A stretch of 51,990 nt of DNA from an uncultured Clostridia bacterium (GTDB taxonomy: Bacteria > Bacillota > Clostridia > Christensenellales > UBA1242), in the NCBI GenBank assembly GCA_934754445.1, contig CAKVHZ010000007.1, positions 1 to 51,990 on the forward strand, in the 5' to 3' direction. Position 1 is the first letter of the stretch. The number at the start of each line of letters is the position of its first letter. Positions 35,062 to 42,764 of this stretch are shown here, one piece after another. Both the position numbers and the translations under genes were made by a program. Below the pieces are notes generated by a model. That model was not told the DNA's origin. It did no database searches and was given only the letters and a program-made list of their open reading frames with translations.

Positions 35062-35922
35062 TTAAATCTCGTCATCTTCCACGATGTTTTCAAGTGGTTC
35101 TTTTAATAATTCTGGGTTTTGAATATATTTTGTTCCAATTTTAATACCTTTTGCATAATAAAATCCATCGCAAATTCTTTCATCAATAACCATACCCATT
35201 TTTAAAATTTTTCTTTTAGTTATGTTATCGTTTTCATCAACAACGGGTTCTACATGCTCTTTACCCATAGATAAAAATTGACTTGTTGTTCCAAAATCAT
35301 AAATGTGATGATATACATAGTCTGTTCCAATACTTTTCATATTCGTTAAAAAACAAGTTGTATGAAATGGACTAACATTTATTAGTTTTCTAGGAAGCAT
35401 TCCCCTATTATCTAAAAATAATATAACTTTCATTACAAATTTTAAGAACCAATTTGGAAGTTTTAATAAATTTTTAGCAACTTTATCAGTATCATTACTA
35501 TCATTAATTTCCGAATTCTCTTTTATAGCATCATCAATAATTTTTTTTACTTCGTAAATGCTTTCTTTACCAGTAAAATTTAATTTTATAGTGGTTTCTG
35601 GTGCATCTTCTTTAAGTTTCTTTTTAATAGCGAAACAAATAGAAATTCCTTTTCTGGCATATATTTTTCGATTTATAACAAATCTATTCATTTTAGGTCT
35701 TTCAGCATACATTCTAACTAGCCCTGCAATAACTATATGCATATAAGTAAATTTATTACCCTTTTCGCCTTCTTCTCTAATAAACTTATCTATGTTTTCG
35801 CAGTTAATTTTATTTTTACAAAAAACTTGAGCATCATATCTATGAGGCATTATATAACTAGTCATTCTTAATATTGGGTCACAATGTTTTAACCTAATAC
35901 CATCTCTTCTTTTCCTACACAT
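35062..35922 (-). CDS. E2/chloramphenicol-acetyltransferase-like protein with altered active site
   Basis: 286 residues from the ATG at 35922. The start RRDGIRLKHCDPILRMTSYIMPHR and the overall pattern match the Bacillota branch of the 2-oxoacid dehydrogenase E2/CAT fold that stands without a lipoyl domain. In E2 and CAT enzymes the active site is HxxxDG; here the equivalent is DERICDG (residues 247-253) with Glu248 at the His position, so ordinary CoA acyl transfer may be lost or altered. A reading from a TTG at 35958 would start on the -35 box of the promoter, so I reject it. Near its centre SPFHTTCFLTNMKSIG matches the structural core. No lipoyl or dehydrogenase genes are nearby. Role unknown. 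Confidence 0.75.
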   Translation of the reverse strand: MCRKRRDGIRLKHCDPILRMTSYIMPHRYDAQVFCKNKINCENIDKFIREEGEKGNKFTYMHIVIAGLVRMYAERPKMNRFVINRKIYARKGISICFAIKKKLKEDAPETTIKLNFTGKESIYEVKKIIDDAIKENSEINDSNDTDKVAKNLLKLPNWFLKFVMKVILFLDNRGMLPRKLINVSPFHTTCFLTNMKSIGTDYVYHHIYDFGTTSQFLSMGKEHVEPVVDENDNITKRKILKMGMVIDERICDGFYYAKGIKIGTKYIQNPELLKEPLENIVEDDEI

Positions 35923-35928
35923 AAAAAT

Positions 35929-35958
35929 ATAATAACAAATAAAATAATAAAAAGTCAA
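35929..35958 (-). promoter_or_regulatory. promoter of the E2-like gene, leaderless type
   Basis: Minus strand TTGACT (35953-35958), 18 nt, TATTAT (35929-35934), 6 nt, ATG at 35922. Confidence 0.6.
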
Positions 35959-36009
35959 TTATTTTAAAAAAATAAAAAAACAAAGATAACTTATGTAATA
36001 ATCTCTGTT

Positions 36010-36354
36010 TTAAAAATAACCTAAACTAATAAGTAAAGCACTGTCAACTTCTTTCATTTTTTGTGAGTTTAACTCGCCTATTCTATCTTTTAATCTTAAT
36101 TTATCTATCGTTCTAATTTGCTCTAGTAATATTATACTATCTTTGCTAAGACCATAATTTTCGGCATCTAAACTAATATGCGTTGGAAGTTTTGCTTTAT
36201 AGAGTCTACTTGTAATGGCCGCAACAATAACCGTAGGACTATATTTATTACCAATATCGTTTTGCAATATTAAAACTGGTCTAACTCCACCCTGTTCACT
36301 ACCTTGAACGGGTGATAAATCGGCATAATATAGTTCTCCTCTTTTAATTATCAT
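36010..36354 (-). CDS. mazF: MazF-family mRNA interferase (EndoA/NdoA type)
   Basis: The 114-residue toxin opens with KRGELYYADLSPVQGSEQGGVRPVLILQNDIGN and continues with TVIVAAITSR, KLPTHISL and ILLEQIRTIDKLRL, very close to Bacillus EndoA. These proteins cut mRNA or tRNA at short motifs (UACAU in Bacillus). The conserved Arg (GGVRPV), Thr/Ser (AAITSR) and Gln-Arg (EQIRT) residues of the active site are present. The ATG overlaps the stop of the upstream 73-codon gene by 4 nt (ATGA). In Bacillus the same toxin lies downstream of acpS and alr, and acpS is also upstream here. Confidence 0.95.
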   Translation of the reverse strand: MIIKRGELYYADLSPVQGSEQGGVRPVLILQNDIGNKYSPTVIVAAITSRLYKAKLPTHISLDAENYGLSKDSIILLEQIRTIDKLRLKDRIGELNSQKMKEVDSALLISLGYF

Positions 36355-36572
36355 TCATTCCTCACTAACCACTCCTCGTAAAGAGAAAAGCAGATATTAT
36401 CTACTTCTAAATCTTCAAAACTTAGTGGATAAAAAGAATTATTAATCTCATAAAACTTTTTATACATTAAATTTAATTCTTCTTTACTTATATTATGAAA
36501 ATGAACTATTTTAGTGTTAATTTCTACATTTTTTAACTTATTCTCTAATTCTTTTTTATAAATTCTTAACAT
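36351..36572 (-). CDS. small protein in the antitoxin position before MazF
   Basis: 73 residues with a GGAG SD. Position and the 4-nt overlap with mazF are those of an antitoxin gene. The sequence (LRIYKKELENKLKNVEINTK, then SKEELNLMYKKFYEINNSFY, then an acidic-aromatic tail ending LYEEWLVRNE) does not show the ribbon-helix-helix start of EndoAI or the AbrB fold of MazE. The Trp-rich acidic C-terminus could be the toxin-blocking segment. No signal peptide. It could be a diverged antitoxin or an unrelated gene that happens to sit here. Confidence 0.65.
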   Translation of the reverse strand: MLRIYKKELENKLKNVEINTKIVHFHNISKEELNLMYKKFYEINNSFYPLSFEDLEVDNICFSLYEEWLVRNE

Positions 36573-36584
36573 AATTACTCCAAC

Positions 36585-36605
36585 AAAAAAAGTAGCATTT
36601 GCTAC
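36585..36605 (-). terminator. terminator/attenuator between acpS and the mazF pair
   Basis: Minus strand stem GTAGC/GCTAC with a 4-nt loop (36592-36605), followed by seven T. The T run ends only 12 nt before the 73-codon gene's start, immediately next to its SD. Confidence 0.6.
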
Positions 36606-36645
36606 CCTTAGTTTTTGTAATTTTATTTATAATATACACTAAAAT

Positions 36646-37002
36646 TTAATTAATTACACAAATTGCTATTGCATTTATTTCACTATGCGAAATATTAATG
36701 TCAATATCTGTTAAATTCCTTTCTTTCATTAATTTTGTAACTATTTCGTTTTTATTAAGAATTGGCATATTATTTTCGTGCAAAATTTCTATTTCTTTTA
36801 ATTTCACGCCATTTCCTATACCTATTTTAAATGCTTTTAAAACGGCTTCTTTGCAAGCATAAATACCAGCAATTGTTTCATACTTATCATGCTTGTTTAA
36901 TAAATATTTCATTTCATTTTCGGTCAAATACTTTTCGATAAATTTTTTAAAATCTACTTCTCTAAATCTTTCAATTTCAACTATATCTATACCTACTTGC
37001 AT
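36646..37002 (-). CDS. acpS: holo-[acyl-carrier-protein] synthase
   Basis: AcpS moves the phosphopantetheine group from CoA onto acyl carrier protein. The 118-residue protein starts MQVGIDIVEIERF (magnesium-binding Asp6) and contains IYACKEAVLKAFKIG (the conserved Glu and Lys) plus the ISHSE segment near the C-terminus. Length is standard. GGAGG is 7 nt before the ATG, which lies 1 nt after the recX stop. It is the last gene of the yigZ-methyltransferase-recX-acpS unit before a terminator. Confidence 0.95.
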   Translation of the reverse strand: MQVGIDIVEIERFREVDFKKFIEKYLTENEMKYLLNKHDKYETIAGIYACKEAVLKAFKIGIGNGVKLKEIEILHENNMPILNKNEIVTKLMKERNLTDIDINISHSEINAIAICVIN

Positions 37003-37003
37003 T

Positions 37004-37600
37004 TTAATCCTCCATGTTAATAGCCTGTTTAATTAATTCGTAGTTATAACCTTTAGAAATTAAATTTCTAATAATTTTTTGTTTTAGTTTTAAATCTAAT
37101 TCTTTATTTCTGCTTTGTTTTATTATTTCTTTTTTAATATTTTCTATGCTTATCTCATCATCAAAATCAAGATATAAATTTATTATTTCTTCATCAATTT
37201 TTTTTAACAATAAATTTTGTTTTATTTTATTTTTTCCATATTTTTCTTTATAAAAATCAATGTAACTTTTACAATATAATTCATCATTAACATATTTATA
37301 CTCGTTAAGTTTATTTATAATATTTGCAATAACTATTTGTTTAAAATCATGTTTTTTCAAATAGTCTTCAATTTCGCCTGTTGTTTTCATGCTTTTTGAA
37401 ATATATTTTAAAACTTTATTAAATCCATAAAAACTTTCACTTTCAAGCAAAATTTCATCTACTTTCTCTTTTTCTATATCAATTCCGTCTTTTAAATGAT
37501 ATTTAACTATACTATCTGGTTCAATTCCGTTATAAAACTCCCCATCTAAATATAGATTATATCTATCGCCTTTCTTTTGTTTTTCTAAACTAATTATCAT
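37004..37600 (-). CDS. recX: RecX regulatory protein
   Basis: RecX caps RecA filaments and limits recombination. The 198-residue protein has the three tandem helical modules of the family: SMKTTGEIEDYLKKHDF, LNEYKYVNDELYCKSYIDFYKEKYG and KQNLLLKKIDEEI. I start at the ATG at 37600, which has AAAGGTG 6 nt upstream; a GTG three codons earlier overlaps that SD. The start lies inside the 3' end of the methyltransferase gene (11-nt overlap). Confidence 0.88.
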   Translation of the reverse strand: MIISLEKQKKGDRYNLYLDGEFYNGIEPDSIVKYHLKDGIDIEKEKVDEILLESESFYGFNKVLKYISKSMKTTGEIEDYLKKHDFKQIVIANIINKLNEYKYVNDELYCKSYIDFYKEKYGKNKIKQNLLLKKIDEEIINLYLDFDDEISIENIKKEIIKQSRNKELDLKLKQKIIRNLISKGYNYELIKQAINMED

Positions 37601-38198
37601 CGTTTTCACCTTTTAAAACATAAAAGCCTTTATCTCTTTTTAAAATTTCAACATTATTAAACTTGGTTTCCATATATTTTTTTATACTTTCTTCGCCATG
37701 ACTTTTTCTAATCACTAAAATAAGTTTACCATTTTTATGTAAATAACTGTTGCTATCATCAATAAGTTTTAATAATAATTGTTTCCCTGCTCTAATTGGC
37801 GGATTAGTTATAATAAAATCAAACTTTTCATTAACACTTTCAAATAAATCAGATTTAATTATTTTGTAATCTTTACAATTATTTAACTTTAAGTTTTCTT
37901 TACTTAATTTCGTTGCAATTTCGGTAATATCACTCAAAACAAAATTAGCATTAAAATATTTACTTAAAACTATGCTAACTACACCTAACCCACAGCCTAA
38001 ATCTAAGCAATTTTTCTCATCTAAGATATAATTTTTTATAATAGCATTTAATAAAACTTTAGTGCCATAATCAATTTCGTTTTTTGAAAAAACATTATCA
38101 CAACTTTTAAATTTTAGTTTTAAATCATTAAAACTATCTTCAAAAATAAAGAAATCATCTTTATTATGCTCTTTATCTATAAAATAATGATTGAACAT
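37590..38198 (-). CDS. class I methyltransferase, RsmC/RsmG-type small-subunit rRNA (N2-G) family
   Basis: 202 residues with a Rossmann SAM site (LDLGCGLGVVSIVLSKYF), an acidic second motif (VLSDITEIA) and the NPP motif in ITNPPIRAGKQLL. NPP plus the downstream GKL.LVIRKSHG pattern is typical of RsmC/YbxB-type guanine N2 methyltransferases of 16S rRNA. It is the short single-domain form common in Bacillota. A good SD (AAGGTG) overlaps the end of the yigZ gene, which is 2 nt upstream. Confidence 0.85.
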   Translation of the reverse strand: MFNHYFIDKEHNKDDFFIFEDSFNDLKLKFKSCDNVFSKNEIDYGTKVLLNAIIKNYILDEKNCLDLGCGLGVVSIVLSKYFNANFVLSDITEIATKLSKENLKLNNCKDYKIIKSDLFESVNEKFDFIITNPPIRAGKQLLLKLIDDSNSYLHKNGKLILVIRKSHGEESIKKYMETKFNNVEILKRDKGFYVLKGENDDN

Positions 38199-38200
38199 AT

Positions 38201-38785
38201 TTACACCTTCACATTTTCAATTTTAATATTAGTTACATTATATTGTTTAATTGCATTCAAACTTTCTTGCAAATAACTAGGTTCACAAGTTATAACAAAG
38301 TTATTTCCTACTCTTTCTAAAATAGAAAAATAATTTAATTTTGTTAATAAGTATATATTAAAAGCCTTATCATAATTTATATGAAAACTAACTTTACAAA
38401 AATTTTTAATTTCTATAATAGTAACTTTTTCTAAACAACTAGTAGTTGCTATTGTATATGCCCTAACTAATCCGCCAGCACCCAATTTAACACCACCAAA
38501 ATAACGGACAACCACGACTAAAACATTTGTTAAATTTTTTCGTTTTAAAACATTTAAAATGGGTTTTCCCGCCGTTCCACTAGGTTCACCATCATCTGTA
38601 CATCTTTCAATGTTATCTACGATATAAGCATAACAAATATGAGTTGCATCTGGATAATTCTTTTTAATAACGCTAATTAATATAATGGCATCATTTTCGC
38701 ACGAGATTTTATTAATAAAAGTTGTAAAAACACTTTTTTTAATCTCAATTTTATCTCCCATAACATCTTCATTTATAGTAAACAT
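38201..38785 (-). CDS. YigZ/IMPACT (UPF0029) family protein
   Basis: 194 residues. The N-terminal half has the family core: SVFTTFINKI, then ATHICYAYIV, DDGEPSGTAGKPIL and VVVRYFGGVKLGAGGLVRAY. The C-terminal 60 residues form the DUF1949-type ferredoxin-like domain. Bacterial members are thought to contact ribosomes or RNA, by analogy with IMPACT/GCN1-binding proteins; no reaction is established. TAAAAT lies exactly 6 nt before the ATG with no SD. It heads a four-gene unit with the methyltransferase, recX and acpS. Confidence 0.9.
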   Translation of the reverse strand: MFTINEDVMGDKIEIKKSVFTTFINKISCENDAIILISVIKKNYPDATHICYAYIVDNIERCTDDGEPSGTAGKPILNVLKRKNLTNVLVVVVRYFGGVKLGAGGLVRAYTIATTSCLEKVTIIEIKNFCKVSFHINYDKAFNIYLLTKLNYFSILERVGNNFVITCEPSYLQESLNAIKQYNVTNIKIENVKV

Positions 38786-38791
38786 ATATTT

Positions 38792-38797
38792 ATTTTA
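38792..38797 (-). promoter_or_regulatory. -10 box of the yigZ unit, leaderless type
   Basis: TAAAAT on the minus strand, 6 nt (AAATAT), ATG at 38785. Only a weak -35 (TTTGTT at 17 nt) is seen. Confidence 0.45.
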
Positions 38798-38836
38798 ACA
38801 AAATTCTAAAAATAAACAAAATAAAAACTTCAAATA

Positions 38837-38859
38837 AAAAAAATAGGACCGAAGTCCTA
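38837..38859 (-). terminator. ddl terminator with UUCG loop
   Basis: Minus strand TAGGAC, TTCG, GTCCTA (38844-38859), then seven T. The stem starts at the ddl stop codon itself (TAG). The loop is a cUUCGg tetraloop, known as extra stable. Confidence 0.8.
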
Positions 38860-39963
38860 CTTTTTTATTTCTCTTTTTTCAAGCACATTGCTTTTATAAG
38901 CGTAAGTTAAATTTTGTTTGTCTTCATGCTTTTTAATGGCAATATCTATTAATTTATCAATAATTTCAGCAAAACATAAATTTTCTTTTTCAAATAAATA
39001 ATACGCAAGAGAACCTGGGATAGAATTAATTTCATTTACAAAAACTTCATCATCTTTTACAATATAATCTATTCTTACAACACCCGATAGTTCAAACTTT
39101 TTAAAAATTTCTTCGCTAACCCTTTTAATTTGATTTTCTATCTTTTTATCTATCTTTGCTGGATAAATTCGTTTTTCACATTTCTTATCACTATTTATAT
39201 ATTTTTCATCAAAAGTTAAAAATTCTTTCCACGAAAGTGGTTGTTCTAAACTAGAAACAATTATATCATTTTTATAACCAAGCACAGCGCAATTTATTTC
39301 TTTAAAATCGGTTTTTGCTTTTTCAACTAAAATTTTATTATCAAAATTTAATGCTACTTCAATAGATTTTCTTAAATCTTCTTCATTATTTGCCACACTA
39401 ATTCCTATGCTACTTCCTAAATTCGCTGGCTTTACTATTATAGGAAAATCTAATTTTTTAACAATTCTTTTTATAATGCTATGATTATTAAGTTCATAAT
39501 CTTCATTATTAAAATAATCATAATCAATAACATTAAAATCAAATTTTTCAAATAATAATTTCATAACAACTTTATCCATTGTAATACTACTACTTAAAAC
39601 CCCACTACTAGTGTATGGAATTCCGCAAAGTTCTAATACCCCTTGAATTGTTCCATCTTCTCCGTTTAATCCATGATGGCACAAAATAGCACAGTCTACA
39701 TTAGTTATTTTTTTTAAAAATAAACCCATTTTTTTGTATATAACATTTTCGCCTATTTTTAAAAATATCTCTGTTTTAGGTAAATTTTTATTTATGTTAT
39801 TTTTTAAATCTTTTATGTAAAACCATTTATTTTCATTATCAACCACTATAGGATAAACATTATATTTTTCTCTATCTATAGAATTCAAAACTAAATTTGC
39901 AGTTATTAAACTAATATCGTGCTCTGCACTTTTTCCACCACATAAAACAATTATATTTTTCAT
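38857..39963 (-). CDS. ddl: D-alanine--D-alanine ligase
   Basis: Ddl joins two D-Ala residues for the end of the peptidoglycan stem. The 368-residue protein opens with VLCGGKSAEHDISLITA, followed by HHGLNGEDGTIQGVLELCGIPYTSSGV, PIIVKPANLGSSIGIS (ATP-grasp) and VVRIDYI with VNEINSIPGSLAYYLFE. The last block differs from the classic EVNTLPGMT form but is common in Clostridia. Whether the product is D-Ala-D-Ala or a depsipeptide cannot be decided by eye. AGGAG is the SD. The gene stands as a separate unit downstream of a 340-base gap. Confidence 0.93.
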   Translation of the reverse strand: MKNIIVLCGGKSAEHDISLITANLVLNSIDREKYNVYPIVVDNENKWFYIKDLKNNINKNLPKTEIFLKIGENVIYKKMGLFLKKITNVDCAILCHHGLNGEDGTIQGVLELCGIPYTSSGVLSSSITMDKVVMKLLFEKFDFNVIDYDYFNNEDYELNNHSIIKRIVKKLDFPIIVKPANLGSSIGISVANNEEDLRKSIEVALNFDNKILVEKAKTDFKEINCAVLGYKNDIIVSSLEQPLSWKEFLTFDEKYINSDKKCEKRIYPAKIDKKIENQIKRVSEEIFKKFELSGVVRIDYIVKDDEVFVNEINSIPGSLAYYLFEKENLCFAEIIDKLIDIAIKKHEDKQNLTYAYKSNVLEKREIKK

Positions 39964-40303
39964 ATTAACTCCTAAATTTATTTATGTTTTTTTAGTTTTT
40001 TATGTTAACTTAAAAATTATTTATCTTTGTTTTTATTCATTTCCATTGAATTTTTATTCAGTTTTGTTTTTATCTCAATATTTCGTTTTACTTATAATTA
40101 TTATTTGTTTTCTTTTAATTTCATTTCTATATCGCCCTTTATAACTTAAAACACTATTTAAAATAAATTTAACCATTATTTAACAAGCGTTTTAGGGGTT
40201 TGGGGTGGCATTGCCACTTTCTTGTTTGGTGCTCGTTTCTATAAAGTGTCGGTGACACTTTGGCAAGTCAAAAAGTAAGTATTTTTCTTTCTTCTTTTTT
40301 ATT
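39964..40303. other. 340-base intergenic region between murF and ddl
   Basis: Bases 39964-40180 are AT-rich with nothing I can support beyond a possible ddl promoter. Bases 40186-40280 are copy B of the dispersed repeat. No ORF with an SD is present. Confidence 0.5.
40186..40280. repeat. dispersed intergenic repeat, copy B
   Basis: It begins AGCGTTTTAGGGGTTTGGGG (40186-40205) and ends in GCAAGTCAAAAAGTAAGTA (40263 on), matching the ends of copy A at 8684-8758. The interior differs from copy A and holds two perfect inverted repeats: GTGGCA/TGCCAC (40205-40217) and AAGTGTC/GACACTT (40244-40260). So ends are conserved while interiors keep pairing but not sequence. Confidence 0.6.
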
Positions 40304-41869
40304 TTATTTATAGTTATCTGGTAAATCATTTAAAAACAAAACGCAATCTCCTATTTTAAAATAAGGTTCAATTATTTTTATTGCTTCGTTTAAGTTACTC
40401 ACTACAAAAACTTTATTTTCATAATCTCCCAAACCGTCTAGCAAAGCTTTTTTATTTATAAAATTAGTTATTACAACAACATCAAATTCTTTTAATGCTT
40501 TACCTAATTTATAATTTTCTTCATATTGATTTTCGCCAAGTTCTACTATTCCACCAGTGATAACAATTTTGTTATTTTTAAAAGTTTTTAAAACTTCTAA
40601 TGCATAATAAACTCCAATGCTATTTGCATTAAAACTATCATCTAAAATGTATTTGCCAGCACTCTCTAGCAAATTTAACCTATGCTCTGTAGGTCTTATA
40701 TCTTTAACTTTTGATATTATTTCGTTTAAATCTACTCCTAACTTTAAAGCCATACAAAGAGCGAGCATTAAATTTATAACATTATGCCTACCTAGTAATT
40801 TTGTTTGAACTTCTATTTCTAAATTTTTATTATCGCTTAATTTAAAAGTCGAGCCATTATAATCAATGTTTACATCTTTACTAAACAAATCAAATTCACT
40901 ACTAGAACCTACTAAATATTTAGTTATATTTGTTTTATCGTAATAATCTTTTGAAATTTTGTTATCTCCATTAAAAATTACAAAACCATTTTTGTCTGTA
41001 TTTTTAACTAATTCATATTTTGTTAAAATGATATTATTTAAAGTTTTAAAAGTTTTTAAATGCTGATTTGTTACACCTGTAATAATTGAATAATTAGGTT
41101 TAACTATTTTGCATAATTTTTCTATGTCGTGAACATGGTCTGCCCCATACTCTAAAATAAGTATTTCGTCATCATCTTTTAAGTCGTTTAAAATGACCTT
41201 TGTAAAACCCATTTCGGTATTATAACTTTTTTGAGTTTTACAAACTTTATATTTCGTTTTTAATAGTTCATAAACATAATTTTTTACACTTGTTTTAGCA
41301 AAACTTCCAGTTATTCCTATTACCTTTAAATTCTTCATTTTTTTAATTTTATTTTTTGCTTTTAATATATAAAATTTTTTTATTAAAATTTCTAAAGGTA
41401 AAATTAAAAAATGTGAAATAATAAAAAATAAAATTGAAATTAAATAAAAATTTACATACAAAAAATAAATTGAATTAGTTTTAATTATAAAAGAAAAAGT
41501 TATTAAAAAAGACAAATTTAAAATTAAAAATAATATAAAAAATCGAGTAAATCTTTTAGTAAAAACTAAGTTGTTTTTATTGTTAATATTTTGCTCTGTT
41601 TTAAATATATAAACTATAGATATAATAATATTAAGTAGTGCCAAAATGAATAAACATAAATCATTATTATAAAAAATTATATATGTTAAATTAAATATAA
41701 CAAGCATTACTAAACTAAATATATTTAACTTACTCATTACCATAAAATTTAATGTTTTTATTAATTGATATCCATTTAGTTGATAAACTTTAAATATTTT
41801 TAGGTATATTTTCAATAAAAACACCAAACTTAAAATAATAATTAAACTTTTTAAGATATAATTTAACAT
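40304..41869 (-). CDS. murF: MurF-type UDP-MurNAc-tripeptide:D-Ala-D-Ala ligase with N-terminal membrane domain
   Basis: 521 residues. The first 165 residues contain about five hydrophobic segments (roughly 5-25, 48-66, 70-89, 108-130, 135-160). The Mur ligase follows: P-loop GITGSFAKTS (185-194), YGADHVHDIEKLCKIVKPNYSIITGVTNQHLKTF, LLGRHNVINLMLALCMALKLG and LDDSFNANSIGV. MurF adds D-Ala-D-Ala, the Ddl product, to the muramyl tripeptide, and ddl is the next gene along. The membrane-fused form occurs in some Clostridia and Actinobacteria. The P-loop has Ala191 where GKT/GKS is usual. No SD; a TAATAT box lies 8 nt before the ATG. Confidence 0.88.
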   Translation of the reverse strand: MLNYILKSLIIILSLVFLLKIYLKIFKVYQLNGYQLIKTLNFMVMSKLNIFSLVMLVIFNLTYIIFYNNDLCLFILALLNIIISIVYIFKTEQNINNKNNLVFTKRFTRFFILFLILNLSFLITFSFIIKTNSIYFLYVNFYLISILFFIISHFLILPLEILIKKFYILKAKNKIKKMKNLKVIGITGSFAKTSVKNYVYELLKTKYKVCKTQKSYNTEMGFTKVILNDLKDDDEILILEYGADHVHDIEKLCKIVKPNYSIITGVTNQHLKTFKTLNNIILTKYELVKNTDKNGFVIFNGDNKISKDYYDKTNITKYLVGSSSEFDLFSKDVNIDYNGSTFKLSDNKNLEIEVQTKLLGRHNVINLMLALCMALKLGVDLNEIISKVKDIRPTEHRLNLLESAGKYILDDSFNANSIGVYYALEVLKTFKNNKIVITGGIVELGENQYEENYKLGKALKEFDVVVITNFINKKALLDGLGDYENKVFVVSNLNEAIKIIEPYFKIGDCVLFLNDLPDNYK

Positions 41870-41961
41870 ATACTTTAATATTAAACTAATTAAAATTTTG
41901 TTAAATCTCCTTTATTTTTAAAATTTATATTTATACAGTATACTTTATAAATATTCAATAA

Positions 41962-42729
41962 CTAAAAAGATTTTTTATCTAAGTTTAAAATATAATTTTT
42001 AACTAAATAAATAAAGTTTTCTTTATTTTCTAAATAACTATAGTGTCCGCCATTTAAAATTTTAAGTTGTGAGTTTTTAATATTTTTATTTAAAATTTTT
42101 GCCATATAAAGTGGGGTGTCTTTATCTTTATTTCCAAAAACAATTAATGTTTTTGTTTTAATATTTTTTAATAAATATTTTAAATCTTCATTAACTATAT
42201 TTGTAAAAACTTTTTTTAAATTTAAAGTTAAACTTTTGTAATCTGCTGAGCCAAAATTATTTAATTTTTCATGAATTTTAAAGTTGTATTTTGCTAACTT
42301 TTTATATACTTTATACTTTAAAATTTTTAGTTTATTTTTTAAATTAAATTTAGGTTTTATTCCTGCACTATCAACCAAAACAAGTCCCCTAAAATTTATT
42401 CCTAAACTACCAAACATACTACAAAGTATTATGCTTATTCTTCCACCAAAAGAATGCCCTACTAAAATAACATTTTTCAATTTTAAAAATTTTAACAATT
42501 TAAACACTAAGTTTGTTATATCATAAATTGTAGTATTTTCATTTAATGCTTTAAAGCCATAATCGGTTAAATTAATGTTAAGCGTTGAATAACCAAAGTT
42601 AAAAAACTTATCACTAAAATATTCAAAATTTTTTAAATTTCCAGCAAAACCATGTAAAAAAACAAGTGTTGTTTCACTTGCCTTTTTAAATTCATATTCA
42701 ATTTTTATTCCATCAATATTTTTAAACAT
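41962..42729 (-). CDS. alpha/beta-hydrolase
   Basis: 255 residues with a full catalytic set: oxyanion motif VFLHGFAGNLKNF, nucleophile elbow LVGHSFGGRIS, acid in VFGNKDKDTPL and histidine in LNGGHYSYLEN. No signal peptide, so it is cytoplasmic. The helical cap (about residues 120-175) is Lys/Asn-rich. The family includes esterases, peptidases and ligand-binding relatives; substrate is unknown. It lies between tsaB-rimI and murF, 35 nt and 92 nt away. A TATATT box 5 nt before the ATG suggests its own start of transcription. Confidence 0.88.
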   Translation of the reverse strand: MFKNIDGIKIEYEFKKASETTLVFLHGFAGNLKNFEYFSDKFFNFGYSTLNINLTDYGFKALNENTTIYDITNLVFKLLKFLKLKNVILVGHSFGGRISIILCSMFGSLGINFRGLVLVDSAGIKPKFNLKNKLKILKYKVYKKLAKYNFKIHEKLNNFGSADYKSLTLNLKKVFTNIVNEDLKYLLKNIKTKTLIVFGNKDKDTPLYMAKILNKNIKNSQLKILNGGHYSYLENKENFIYLVKNYILNLDKKSF

Positions 42730-42764
42730 AATTAAATATATTAATTTTTTTTAAATATTGATAA

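Noticed and set aside
35923..35958. Longer E2-like protein starting at a TTG
   Set aside because: The added codons are the promoter itself (TTGACT and TATTAT); homologous sequence begins at MCRKRRDG.
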